This document shows, piece by piece, positions 45,545-54,507 of a stretch of DNA of 64,000 nucleotides (positions are counted from its first letter, which is position 1; each line of letters opens with the position of its first letter). Under the pieces are notes generated by a model. That model saw nothing but the letters and a program-made list of their open reading frames with translations, searched no databases and had not been told where the DNA came from. Made by a program: the position numbers and the translations under genes. The stretch is from Acetobacterium sp. KB-1 (GTDB lineage Bacteria; Bacillota; Clostridia; Eubacteriales; Eubacteriaceae). The stretch is from positions 540,979 through 604,978 of the forward strand of contig NZ_CP030040.1 in assembly GCF_003260995.1 (NCBI RefSeq), written 5' to 3'.

Positions 45545-46197
45545 AAGTTTTTTCAAATGTATTTACGCCTTCAAACGTCGAGTTTTTAGCGAAGGGAATG
45601 GTGTTAACATTAACGCTTTCTGTATCAGTTGTTATTATCTCGATTCTTTTCGGCACCATATTGGCGTTGCTCCGAACCTATGAAAAACGATTTTTGGGTA
45701 AGTTAGCCGGAGTCTATATTGAAATGTTTCGAAATACACCGCTACTCCTCTGGATTCTGGTGTGCTGTTTTATGATTCCATATGGTACCATTGTCATTCG
45801 TGGCGGGTTGGCATTGACATTATATACTTCAGCAGTCATTGCTGAAATCGTCCGTGGTGGTTTAAATTCAGTCGCCGAAGGGCAATTTGAAGCGGCCAAG
45901 TCCCAGGGCTTTACGCTAATTCAAACATTGATATTTATTGTTCTCCCTCAATGTTTTAAAAGTATTATTCCCTCTCTGTTATCGCAAGTTATTACGACTG
46001 TCAAAGATACGTCATTTTTACAGGTCGTTGCGATTCCTGAATATACCCGTAGTGGTTTTGTTGTTATGGGACGATATACCACAACACCGGAGGTCTTTAT
46101 GATCTTTTCGGTACTAGCAGTTGGTTATTTTGTGATTTGTTTCAGCCTTTCTTGTGTCGTCCGCGGCTATCAAAAAAGAACTGAAATCGTTCGGTAA
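45538..46197 (+). CDS. Amino-acid ABC transporter permease 2
   Basis: 219 residues. Same family: IEMFRNTPLLLWILVCCF and SAVIAEIVRGGLNSVAEGQFEAA. Pairs with permease 1 as a heterodimer in the membrane. Starts inside the previous gene after GAGGAGGCG; last gene of the operon, followed by a hairpin at 46247-46279. Confidence 0.9.
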   Translation: MLEVFSNVFTPSNVEFLAKGMVLTLTLSVSVVIISILFGTILALLRTYEKRFLGKLAGVYIEMFRNTPLLLWILVCCFMIPYGTIVIRGGLALTLYTSAVIAEIVRGGLNSVAEGQFEAAKSQGFTLIQTLIFIVLPQCFKSIIPSLLSQVITTVKDTSFLQVVAIPEYTRSGFVVMGRYTTTPEVFMIFSVLAVGYFVICFSLSCVVRGYQKRTEIVR

Positions 46198-46246
46198 TGT
46201 CGTAATGAACCAAAACTATATAAGTCCTATTTTTGTAAACACTGAT

Positions 46247-46279
46247 AAAGTCATGGATTTTCTTTGAATCCATGACTTT
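46247..46279. terminator. Terminator-like hairpin after the transporter operon
   Basis: AAAGTCATGGATT (46247-46259) and AATCCATGACTTT (46267-46279) pair perfectly; T-rich ends on both strands are short. It lies between convergent genes. Confidence 0.65.
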
Positions 46280-46300
46280 GCTTTGGGGCTAAGGATCGCA

Positions 46301-46819
46301 TTATTTCTGTATTGTTGCACCCATTTTTTCACCGTAAGGCATTTCGAAGGCCTCCTCCTGTGGAATTTGTAGATAGTGATAAGCTAACTGGGCGGTTGCA
46401 CCAATCAATTTCATACAATGCACCCGTCTGTCTTTTCCATGCCAATCATCAAAAGGCTCACAGATATTACGACAGGTTGTACATCCGTTAGCTTCTTTAA
46501 ACTCCCGGACAAGATTGTTATAACGACGGTAATATTTTTTTCCGACTTCGGCGCCTCGAACATCGGAATCGATACTCCAGGGATCTTTTCTGCCATGGAC
46601 GGCACTGTTTGCCATCACTGCCGCCGACAAAGCACCGCAGGTTTCACCGCAAAGCCCAATTCCCCCGCCAAAGCCGGTACACATAGCGACGGTTTCTTTA
46701 GGAACATCCAGAACACCGGCGCGAATCAAAGCATCGTAGACGCTTTCGGCGCAATTCAAGCCATTTTTGAAATTTTCGATCGCATAATCGTTGACTAATT
46801 GTTTTTTTTCATTATTCAT
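46301..46819 (-). CDS. C-GCAxxG-C-C family redox protein
   Basis: 172 residues from the ATG at 46819 (AAAGAGAG upstream); an alternative ATG at 46855 adds 12 residues. The family signature of spaced cysteines is seen in GLNCAESVYDAL, GFGGGIGLCGETCGALSAAVM and ANGCTTCRNICEPF. Members are putative redox or metal-binding proteins in anaerobes without an established reaction. Convergent with the transporter operon. Confidence 0.85.
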   Translation of the reverse strand: MNNEKKQLVNDYAIENFKNGLNCAESVYDALIRAGVLDVPKETVAMCTGFGGGIGLCGETCGALSAAVMANSAVHGRKDPWSIDSDVRGAEVGKKYYRRYNNLVREFKEANGCTTCRNICEPFDDWHGKDRRVHCMKLIGATAQLAYHYLQIPQEEAFEMPYGEKMGATIQK

Positions 46820-46994
46820 TTTATCTCTCTTTTCAAATTTATTTTTTCCCATCATTGAGTTCAGCCAGTTTCGACAAGAATTAAATTGAGATTAACAAGT
46901 GTCGCTGCAGTGATCTCTAACGGCTGCATCTTAGTTTAACAGTAATTAATATAGAAGTCTAAGGATTCGTCTATGTTTTTATAGTTAGAGTTAC

Positions 46995-47606
46995 TCATGG
47001 TAGGTTCATAATGTTCTCCTTTATCGGATGATCATATCCATTGGAAGGATAGCGTATCATCATGTTATTAGCGGCGATTCGCTCTTTTGAAAAATATTCA
47101 ATGTGATAGGAAATGATGGGGATCTTCATCAGTTCAAGCCACCCATTATAAACACCATCGATAAAGGCCTGGCGCCACGCTGAGCGGTGTTCAATCAGGA
47201 GACAGTCATGAAGCTGCTCTTTTTCAATCACCAGTGAGAAGGCTCCGTTCTCGAGATGGGGTTCAAAGGGGTAGGTCCGGCATTGGATAGGTCGATAGTC
47301 TCGCAGACAACCGTGGGCCAGATGGCAATAGATATAATACATTTTTTTAATTTTAGGGGGCATCGTGTAGTGCTTCTGACTGTGCAGATCGTAATCGGTC
47401 ACGACCTCACATTGCATATATTCATATTCAAGGGGTAATAGATACATGCCCAGGCGCTTACCTTTGTCATCAATTCGGCGGCAACAATGATAACCACAAC
47501 ATTCCCCACAATTCCCCGCGATGATCGTTTCATCCATCAAATCATAGGCTTTTTCAAAAATGGCCTGATAATCCCTTCGCATTGGTTTTTTATTCTTATC
47601 TGTCAC
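46995..47606 (-). CDS. YkgJ-type cysteine-cluster protein
   Basis: 203 residues. Cysteine groups NCGECCGYHCCRR (about 32-44), HLAHGCLRDYRPIQCRTYPFEP resemble the zinc/iron-chelating CxxC cluster of the YkgJ family (GxCC...RPxxCRxYPF). These are small cytoplasmic proteins of unknown reaction. ATG at 47606 with weak upstream signal. Follows the HTH regulator gene in the same direction, 144 bp away, with no visible promoter of its own. Confidence 0.75.
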   Translation of the reverse strand: MTDKNKKPMRRDYQAIFEKAYDLMDETIIAGNCGECCGYHCCRRIDDKGKRLGMYLLPLEYEYMQCEVVTDYDLHSQKHYTMPPKIKKMYYIYCHLAHGCLRDYRPIQCRTYPFEPHLENGAFSLVIEKEQLHDCLLIEHRSAWRQAFIDGVYNGWLELMKIPIISYHIEYFSKERIAANNMMIRYPSNGYDHPIKENIMNLP

Positions 47607-47750
47607 GGGTACTCCAATCGTTTAATTCTATAAATATATCTTCTCTGTTAATGCGCAAATCATCGCCTGGACACAGTGAAGGGTGGCTGGCAGCGGAGCT
47701 TTCGACCGCCTAGGTAGGTTTTATCCCCGGAAAGTCCGTGGCAAAGGCTG

Positions 47751-49211
47751 CTACACTTTACACAGCTGCATGAGGCGATCCAGTTCGGCCAGGGTTTGCT
47801 CCTTTGGTAAAACATACTCGCTGTTCGTCATATTGGTAAAAAAGTCATCAAAGGCGGCAACCACATTGGGCTCATAAATTTCAAAGACTTTAAAAACCAG
47901 CTGATTATTTTTGCGGTAGTGTAAAATTACGCGAATCAGATTCTGCTCATTGGAAAATTCGGTGGAGCCATTCATAAAGATCTGCTTTTCATCGATGGCA
48001 TAATAAGAGCGACGATTGTTGGCCAGATCATCGCGAACCAACCGGACCAGGTATAAGCGATCAGCGGGTTTGACAACATGATAGACTTCATCAGGAAAGT
48101 TCAAGCGTCCATCCTGCATAAACTGTTCAAGATTTTTTAGCGAAAACACATTGATGATGCTGGGGTTTTCCCGCTGAATATTGCCAAAATGATTGACAGC
48201 CACCTCCAGCAGCGTTTGATAATAGGGAAAATCTTTATTCATATTTGCTTCCAATAATTCCCGGTTCATGTAGTAGGCAAAACAGGGCAAGGGCTCGACC
48301 ACATGCTTTAACTGGCGAATCTGTTCCATGGTATAGACCTCAAACAAATCAGTGCTTTCTTCAATAAAGGTTTGGGATTTGGCAACCAGGTGATCAAACT
48401 CGGTGCGATACACGTCAATGATGGCCGCATCCTGATATAATACCGCCTGATTAAAATCAGCTGAAATGGTGATGACCCGTTCGGAAGTCAGGATAAAATA
48501 CGGAAACAGCGCTGTTACTGGCGTGTTGGCTGGACTTTCTGGCGAAAAATAATAATAACAGGAACGATAGTTGATATTTTCCAGTAGGGACAGGGCGATC
48601 AGATGATGAAGCGCCGCCAATGCCTGGTCTGGTTTGTCGGCCGCTGCCTGTTGACGGAAACCCAACACATCCGCGAGGTTCAGTTTTTTCTTATTGCCCA
48701 TCATCTGCTGAAAAATGTAATCGTACACCTTGCTTTCAGTATGGGGAATGCACAGTTTCAGGTCTGGTTGGGCGGCGAAAAAAAGTTCCTGATTGATGCT
48801 GCTTTCAATCAGATTCAAAACCGCCATGGGATCGGAGCAGATGCCGATGGACGCGGTGGCCGGCTGGTTTTCCCGGTCGCCGGTTTTCCGGTTGACTTCT
48901 TTTGAAAAGGGAATCTTATATTCGGTGAGTTCAGAAATCATTTCAATCAGATCAAAGATCTGGCGACGGCTGTAAGAGACGGTCTCCCCGACCCGGGCGA
49001 TTTCCAGCAGTTGGGCGAGTTCATCCTGCTCAACCGGTGAAAGCCGTAAAGCCCGGCCCAGATTGCTGAAAAACTCTGGGGTTGGCAGGCGCTCGCCGGA
49101 TTTGATTCGTTGCAGAGTGGTGCGATTGATGCCGCCAATTTCGGCCAGGGACGCAACGGTTTCACCGCTCTCGCTAATCAGTTCTTCAATTCTTTTGCTA
49201 AATAAGGTCAT
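47751..49211 (-). CDS. Large HTH (XRE-like) transcriptional regulator
   Basis: 486 residues from ATG 49211, directly behind CCAGGAGG; the longer frame to 49340 includes an unsupported N-terminus. The first 70 residues form a helix-turn-helix (MTLFSKRIEELISESG..., VASLAEIGGINRTTLQRIKSGERLP). The rest, about 400 residues, lacks any domain I recognise and has many aromatic residues; repeats were not obvious. Several paralogues of this architecture occur in Eubacteriaceae (recalled). Possibly senses a signal through the C-terminal part. Confidence 0.75.
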   Translation of the reverse strand: MTLFSKRIEELISESGETVASLAEIGGINRTTLQRIKSGERLPTPEFFSNLGRALRLSPVEQDELAQLLEIARVGETVSYSRRQIFDLIEMISELTEYKIPFSKEVNRKTGDRENQPATASIGICSDPMAVLNLIESSINQELFFAAQPDLKLCIPHTESKVYDYIFQQMMGNKKKLNLADVLGFRQQAAADKPDQALAALHHLIALSLLENINYRSCYYYFSPESPANTPVTALFPYFILTSERVITISADFNQAVLYQDAAIIDVYRTEFDHLVAKSQTFIEESTDLFEVYTMEQIRQLKHVVEPLPCFAYYMNRELLEANMNKDFPYYQTLLEVAVNHFGNIQRENPSIINVFSLKNLEQFMQDGRLNFPDEVYHVVKPADRLYLVRLVRDDLANNRRSYYAIDEKQIFMNGSTEFSNEQNLIRVILHYRKNNQLVFKVFEIYEPNVVAAFDDFFTNMTNSEYVLPKEQTLAELDRLMQLCKV

Positions 49212-49275
49212 ATGTCCTCCTGGGATTTTGATGTAAAATGATGCCCCATTGTTATGGGTATTTTGGGGCAATGGG

Positions 49276-49527
49276 TCATTTGCAGTTATCCGAAATCTCC
49301 GGATAACTGATTTTTGCCAAGGCATATTTACCAATTTCATGATTAAGCAACTTCATAATTGTCAACTCGTCGATGGCGTCAGTCAGGGCGTTGTGCAACT
49401 CGCAGTAAGCCAACTCCTTGCTTAACATCCGGTAGATGGTCTCGACGCCGTAGCCGCGCTTCAATCGGCAAAAGGCGGGATGCTGGGATTGTGCTGCCGA
49501 TAGGCCGCCACTTTCACTAAAGGAGAC
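49276..49527 (-). pseudogene. 3'-5' exonuclease (DnaQ-type) C-terminal remnant
   Basis: The frame reads PAFCRLKRGYGVETIYRML followed by SKELAYCELHNALTDAIDEL, which resembles the C-terminal part of DEDD 3'-5' exonucleases (final HxxxxD: HNALTDAIDE). There is no N-terminal domain with DxE, no start with a ribosome-binding site, and the frame opens at the hsdR stop codon. Two frames around 49470-49500 both look family-like, so a small indel is likely. Junction with hsdR debris suggests a deletion. Confidence 0.6.
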
Positions 49528-49830
49528 CTACATCCTTTCGGTTAAGAGTCGATGAAAATGGCGGTTGTTTTCGACAAGCATCGGGCTGTTAACGGTGATG
49601 ATCTGGCGGTAGGCCTCGTCTAGGGCTTCCGGAGGCAAATCTCGGTTAATGCGAAAGAGCGCACCCCGGACCCGCTCTTTCAGGATGACCTCGCGGTGAT
49701 CCTGACGCTCCGGGAGCTCGCCCTCCGGGGAAATATCCGGGCCAAAGGCATAAGTGTAGCCCAGCGTGGTGAGTATTTCAATGGCGGCCTCTTCCAGAAA
49801 GGCCTCGGTGAATGTTTCGGATAAACTCAT
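49528..49830 (-). pseudogene. hsdR: Type I restriction R subunit, N-terminal fragment
   Basis: 100 residues with native start (GGGAG before ATG 49830). FTEAFLEEAAIEILTTLGY then GPDISPEGELPERQDHREV and ENNRHFHRLLTERM match the HsdR N-terminus (family length about 1000). The nuclease and helicase domains are missing; the stop at 49528 is at the junction with exonuclease sequence. Not able to cut DNA. Part of a broken R-M island spanning 49.5-53.6 kb. Confidence 0.8.
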
Positions 49831-49848
49831 AGTGTCTCCCTTTTTTTG

Positions 49849-50701
49849 TTAACGATATTTTAAAATCTCCGGCTTAGTCAATTGATAATGTCTAGCTCTG
49901 CTTTTTCCAATGCCTTCGATAACTTGTTTTTTCTGTAATGAGACAAACACCCGCCTTACCTGAGCCGGAGATAACCCGGTTAATGAACTTGCCTCTTTAT
50001 TGACTATTTTTTCATTTTTCATCAAATATTCGACGATTAGTTTTTCATTCGGGTTTAATTTGCTCATTATCCGCTCGTTTCCGCTCATCATCAAAATCAT
50101 CGCTCTCATCAACTCTTTGTTTTTTCATTTTCACAAAGAAATTGGATTGATTTGAAAAAAATTCTACCCGATTTTCATCATCAAACGATTCTTTAATTCG
50201 CTTTAACCCACTTCCCCGTCGTTCCATATAATCCAGGCGATTAAATATATCAGCTAAAACGAGATTTCGTCGAATCGATGAGATTCTGTTAATGTCAACT
50301 TCCTGAATGTTTTTCCCGTCATACATGCCACCTGGCGACACAATTTCCATGCGAACATCATAGATATCAATATGGATTTCTGCTCCGATAATATTATAAT
50401 CCCGGTGAATCAATGCATTAACCAACGCTTCTCTTACTGCATCTTCCGGATAATCAATAAATTCGATGCGTTTGGCACCTTGAATCTTCCATGCTTTTTG
50501 AGAATTATTTTTCACAAAAGAAATACCTTCTTTTAAAAGCATGATGATGTTGCCACTATATTCCTTATCATCAATCGCATCAATTGTCCGCTTGCCCTTG
50601 CTTTTTCCCATCCATCGGGTAACAGAATATTCGTGATTGCAACAAGGTGCATTCATCCGATAATAACAATCCTGCATAGGACAGATAATCAGCCTGATCA
50701 A
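49849..50701 (-). pseudogene. Broken AlbA/RecG-like ATP-binding protein
   Basis: Two overlapping frames make one gene: 50045-50701 has the GHKL-like region [18 protein letters not shown] and [15 protein letters not shown], and 49849-50112 the winged helix KLIVEYLMKNEKIVNKEASS. A frameshift near 50050-50110 splits them. The N-terminal AlbA/Schlafen-type domain (about 200 residues) is missing. Genes of this COG2865 kind commonly sit between hsdS and hsdR. Same strand, 18 bp ahead of the hsdR fragment. Confidence 0.7.
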
Positions 50702-50821
50702 TCATCCGAAAGGATAAGTAATCTTTTCGACCTTCAATTCTTTTTAATGTTTTAATTATTTACGTTATTTTTTAGCTTTTATCTTGCTAAAAATGATAAT
50801 AAAACTAATTGCTCAAATAAA

Positions 50822-51367
50822 TTAAGTTAATCGATCACATAATTCCTGATATTTCTGATTGATATCAAACGAAACATCTCTTTTATAGAATCGATAGTTA
50901 TCATTTTGAAATGTTGTTACATAAAGGTATTTTATCTTTACAGGTCGTTTTTGTTTAACTTTTCGATCTGAAGTATCAAGTAGAGAAAAGCCATCAAAAG
51001 AACCACCAGCCAATAAACCAATTCCAAATAACCCAGAAATTACTTTTTCACCCGCCGTAAAATGGACATCTTCCTCATATTCTTCTTCTCCAATATCATG
51101 GCCAAGACCATAATCTTTGATATTGCTGATCTTTAAATTTATATCACCAAACGAAATAAATGCTGGCCTGTTATTTCCATGTAATACAATATTTTTAGCA
51201 GCCAACCCTTTAGAACGCATTTCAGTATCAAACTCAACAGCATCACCTGGGGAAACAAATGCCGCATTTGTGACGTCTGTTATATGAAAAAATAAGTTTG
51301 TGCCATTGTCCATACGGATAAAACCATATCCTTTGTCTGTGTTATATTTTTGTACGATTCCTTTCAT
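50822..51367 (-). CDS. Cold-shock-domain protein with unknown C-terminal domain
   Basis: 181 residues from ATG 51367 with AAGGAGG upstream; a longer frame to 51430 is not supported. Residues 1-65 form a cold-shock domain with the RNP-like KGYGFI and NLFFHITDV motifs. The remaining 115 residues (AFISFGDINLKISNIKDYGLG onward, with a hydrophobic GLFGIGLLAGGSF segment and a YLYVTTFQNDNYRFYKRDVSF end) match no domain I know. The hydrophobic segment could touch the membrane. Intact among decayed neighbours. Confidence 0.7.
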   Translation of the reverse strand: MKGIVQKYNTDKGYGFIRMDNGTNLFFHITDVTNAAFVSPGDAVEFDTEMRSKGLAAKNIVLHGNNRPAFISFGDINLKISNIKDYGLGHDIGEEEYEEDVHFTAGEKVISGLFGIGLLAGGSFDGFSLLDTSDRKVKQKRPVKIKYLYVTTFQNDNYRFYKRDVSFDINQKYQELCDRLT

Positions 51368-51433
51368 ATTCAACCTCCTTGGCGTTTGAAAAACGCCACA
51401 GCACGCATAATTACGGGATATTTTTAACATAAA

Positions 51434-51509
51434 AAATATAACTCCTCACCAGATTGTGATAAAATTGAGTTGCTCATAAACAAATCTATCAACCTGAAAG
51501 GAGTTATAT
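51434..51509. repeat. Inverted repeat ahead of the transposase remnant
   Basis: TATAACTCCT (51434-51443) and AGGAGTTATA (51500-51509) are exact reverse complements. The right arm carries the transposase ribosome-binding site, so it could sequester it; it could also be the IS left end. A matching right-end repeat was not found. Confidence 0.45.
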
Positions 51510-51510
51510 C

Positions 51511-52709
51511 ATGACTATTTTATCACAAAAACAGCTTTCTTTGGCTGAAGTTTATTCTGATTGTACTCATTTTTTTAATATGACAAACATCACTTTCTTT
51601 CACTACTGGAAGAGAATCTGAATCTTCATGCGTTGATTCCACATTCATTTTATCAGCATTACTATTCGGCTCATGGCCGATATCGAGATTTTGAACTTTG
51701 TTCGATTCTCTGGGCGCTGATCCTGCAGCGGATTTTTTTCATGTCCACGGATGCACTCCTGATTACTTTTCTCAAGTTTTCCAGAGAACTCCGCGATTTC
51801 TGCGGTTTTAACCGGGTTCCCCATGCATCGCAACTGATCGTTTCAAAAAACATACCTGATGGACTTACAATCGCTTTTTCATCGTCTTGTTGATGTAACT
51901 GAACCGATCTGCCAGAAAATTGATGCCGATAAAGCGATGATGACTATTTTTGACACCTCCGGAATTGAAGCTTACGTCACTGAAAACAATCCAAAATTTG
52001 CCAATATAATTATTAAGCAGCTCACTCAAGGCATTCAAAAAATCTCACCAGCTTGATGACGCCTATGATCCCTATAAGGCTGCTTACGGTTCAATGCCCA
52101 CTCACGCAAAATCCAACCCGGAAATCAAACAGCTCTACATTAATGGTCATTTCTGTTACGTCTACAAATTCGGCATCATCACCAATGGACTTGGCATTGT
52201 CCGGGATATCACTTTCTATGATGCGGATTGCCCGGTTATGCAGATGGGATTCCCTGTTGTCCAAACGATCCTTCTCTTCCCATGAAATCCGAAGGTCGAC
52301 CCAAACGAAAGAACGGCCTGTTCGGTTTAAATTCACCTGTCCCAAAACAAAATGGATCAAACTGGAAGCCTGGAAAGACAAACGTCAGTGCTTCTGTGAA
52401 AATCCCTGTACTCCGTCTTCCTGTGGTCAGATGTTTTACATCTATCCTGAAAAAAATCTCCGAGCCTACCCCGGAACCCTTCGTGGGACACTCGAATGGG
52501 TTCGGATCTATAAAATCCGGGGCGTCGTTGAACAATACATCAATCATTTCAAAGACAGTTTCTGTCTTGCCAACCGTAAAACTCAGAATGCCAAGACACT
52601 TCACGCCGATTTGCTGTTGGCCGGAATTACCCAGCTGATTACTGCAATTTTTTCCGATACTATTCATCAGCATCAATACTTACGCAGTCTTAAACCACTC
52701 GTTGCCTAG
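51511..52709 (+). pseudogene. Transposase (DDE type) with multiple frameshifts
   Basis: Starting at ATG 51511 (GGAG upstream), family-like sequence passes through frames 1, 0, 1, 2, 0: MTILSQKQLSLAEVYSD, then YRDFELCSILWALILQRIF, MMTIFDTSGIEAYVTENNP, LYINGHFCYVYKFGIITNG, and CPKTKWIKLEAWKDKRQC to KPLVA and a stop. At least four frameshifts, so inactive. It resembles IS4/IS1182-like DDE enzymes; the exact family was not resolved. Its insertion probably disrupted the type I R-M island. Confidence 0.75.
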
Positions 52710-52929
52710 TTGGACTTTTTATCTTCTTTGCCCAGCTTTAATTTTTGCGGCTTATTTTTCATCTTCTGCAACATTTTCTTCGCTTTGTTGTTCGTTTCCC
52801 TTCTGACTTCATGAAGTCTGTCCGTTTCTCACCACCAAATTCTCTGAGCTCTAAATCTTTTTCATTTCGCAATTACCTAGATAAAAAACATACCCCAAAT
52901 AACGAAAAATGCACAAAACCTGGCTTTTT

Positions 52930-52992
52930 TTAATAAAGTTACATCCACATTTGCATACCCATTTTCAAGGTTGCATACTCCTATGCACAACA
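52930..52992. repeat. Possible IS end with repeated GTATGCAA
   Basis: On the minus strand TGTTGTGCATAGGAGTATGC begins next to the truncated hsdM, and GTATGCAA occurs twice about 20 bp apart. Such terminal arrays starting TG are seen in IS21-like ends. Only one end is visible and no transposase of that type is near. Confidence 0.3.
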
Positions 52993-53609
52993 ACTATTGA
53001 CCTTATTAAATTGTATTAATCTCTGCATGATTATTTCATAGGCCCGGCCCTGATAGGGTTCGATCATCTCCACTAGGGTTTTGACGACGCTGGTGGGGGT
53101 GTAGAATTCGCCACCGCCCTTGCCTTCAACACTGGCAAACTGACCTAGAAAGTATTCATAAACCCGGCCCAGCAGATCTTTTTCGCCACTGTCATGGAGT
53201 TTAATGGTGGAGATCAGATCAATCAGTTCTCCCAGCCGCCGTTTGTCAATTTCCGGTCGAGCGTAGCGTTTGTCCAGCACCCCTTTTAAGGAGCTGTTTT
53301 CTTTTTCGATTTGGATCAGGCGTCGTCGATATACTGACCGATTTTGACATCCTTGGCGTAAAGGTCCAGCGGGCTTCTTTGGGGACCCAGAAGATGTTCT
53401 CGGCTTCGTATTCATCCCGGTCTTCTTCAAAGCCTTCCCCCTTCGGCCAGGAGTTCCTTATATTTGGTTTCAAACTTGTCGGAAATATATTTTAAAAAGA
53501 TCAGCCCCAGGACCACGTGCTTGTATTCGCTGGCATCCATGCTGCCTCTTAGTTTATCGGCTGATTTCCAGAGGGTTTCTTCAAACCCGATTTTGCCTGT
53601 ATTTTCCAT
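52981..53609 (-). pseudogene. hsdM: Type I restriction M subunit, frameshifted and truncated
   Basis: Starts at ATG 53609: [19 protein letters not shown] and [17 protein letters not shown] are the HsdM N-terminus. It continues in a second frame ([23 protein letters not shown]) and a third ([39 protein letters not shown]). It is cut off just before the SAM-binding DPACGSG motif, near 53045, where foreign sequence begins. Two frameshifts plus truncation: no methylase activity. hsdS was not found in the window. Confidence 0.85.
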
Positions 53610-54412
53610 TGTTCCTCCGTCTTTTTGATGGTTGATATTATTGGTATGGTCCCAATTTCCGCGGTTGGCTTTGGCGCTTTAGGGATTGCCACATCTTTTT
53701 TATTATACGCTTTTTCCGCGTCACTGACTAGAGCAAATTTCACTTTCCAGGCAACGCATCTTCTTTTTATTCACTTAATCGATCAACCCACCGGCCAATC
53801 CAATCGCCCTGATTTGAGGATGATGCACCCCCCCGACTTAGTAAAAACCATTATCAATGGCCAGTTTTGCCTAATGGGGATCGGTCGGAATTTAGTCAAA
53901 ATAATCACCCTGGCCATTAAAAATCAGGGTAAAAAAACAGGTTAAATTAATAAATAAACGAAGCTCACAACCCAATCTGAAGAAGGCAGCATAATTGATT
54001 GGGATAGCGGATCACGCCGATGCCATACCCCACCACTAAGTCAGCTATTTTTGCCTTGATCGCTTTATCGATGTGGCCGGGAAAATAATAGTCAAAAGCT
54101 TCACCTTATGAGTGGCAGGAATCGGGGACACCGCTGTCAGATAATCAGCATCACGCTCAGAAAAAGTCCGAGAGTCAATCATAATACACTGGTCACAGGC
54201 ATTCATTCGGATCATTTACCGCTGTTTTAAGATCGACTAAAAAACAATATCACGCAACACTGCATCTTTTATCGCCATTTAGAAGCGTTTATAACCGTAT
54301 GCGGATTCGCTTAAGTGATAGGCACTTTAACCAAGGCCTGCCGGCTCCCTCAGGGCTAGTGGAAAATCGCCGTGGCTTCCCCGGTCAGCTGATCTTTGAG
54401 AATGCCGGTCAA
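53610..54412. other. Gene-poor stretch with degraded reading frames
   Basis: No credible gene. A 45-codon frame on the minus strand (54045-54182) beginning MIDSRTFSERDADYLTAV and an adjacent frame VGYGIGVIRYPNQLCCLLQ look like pieces of one protein broken by an indel, but I do not recognise the family. Other open frames here have unlikely composition and no ribosome-binding site. Probably more debris of the restriction island. Confidence 0.45.
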
Positions 54413-54414
54413 CC

Positions 54415-54463
54415 ACAAAAAGCCCGGAACCGCCTGAATCTTTCAGGGTGTTCCGGGTTTTGA
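54415..54463 (-). terminator. Terminator of valS
   Basis: On the minus strand CCCGGAAC and GTTCCGGG form a stem, extended by CCTGAA/TTCAGG, followed by CTTTTTG. It lies 45 bp after the valS stop. Confidence 0.8.
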
Positions 54464-54507
54464 ATAAGCTGTGATCCCACTGATAGGATTATCAGTGCGG
54501 GGGTCAA

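Noticed and set aside
47640-47760. RNase P-like CCCGGAAAGTCCG near the HTH gene end
   Set aside because: Only this one short string resembles the RNA; the other conserved segments and the length are missing.
52745-52933. 62-codon frame after the transposase remnant
   Set aside because: No ribosome-binding site, Phe/Ser-rich composition of random T-rich DNA.
53549-53743. 64-codon minus-strand frame overlapping the hsdM start
   Set aside because: hsdM with its conserved N-terminus occupies the other frame; no site for this one.
53625-53945. 106-codon plus-strand frame
   Set aside because: Runs opposite to hsdM debris, has no ribosome-binding site and its composition is not protein-like.
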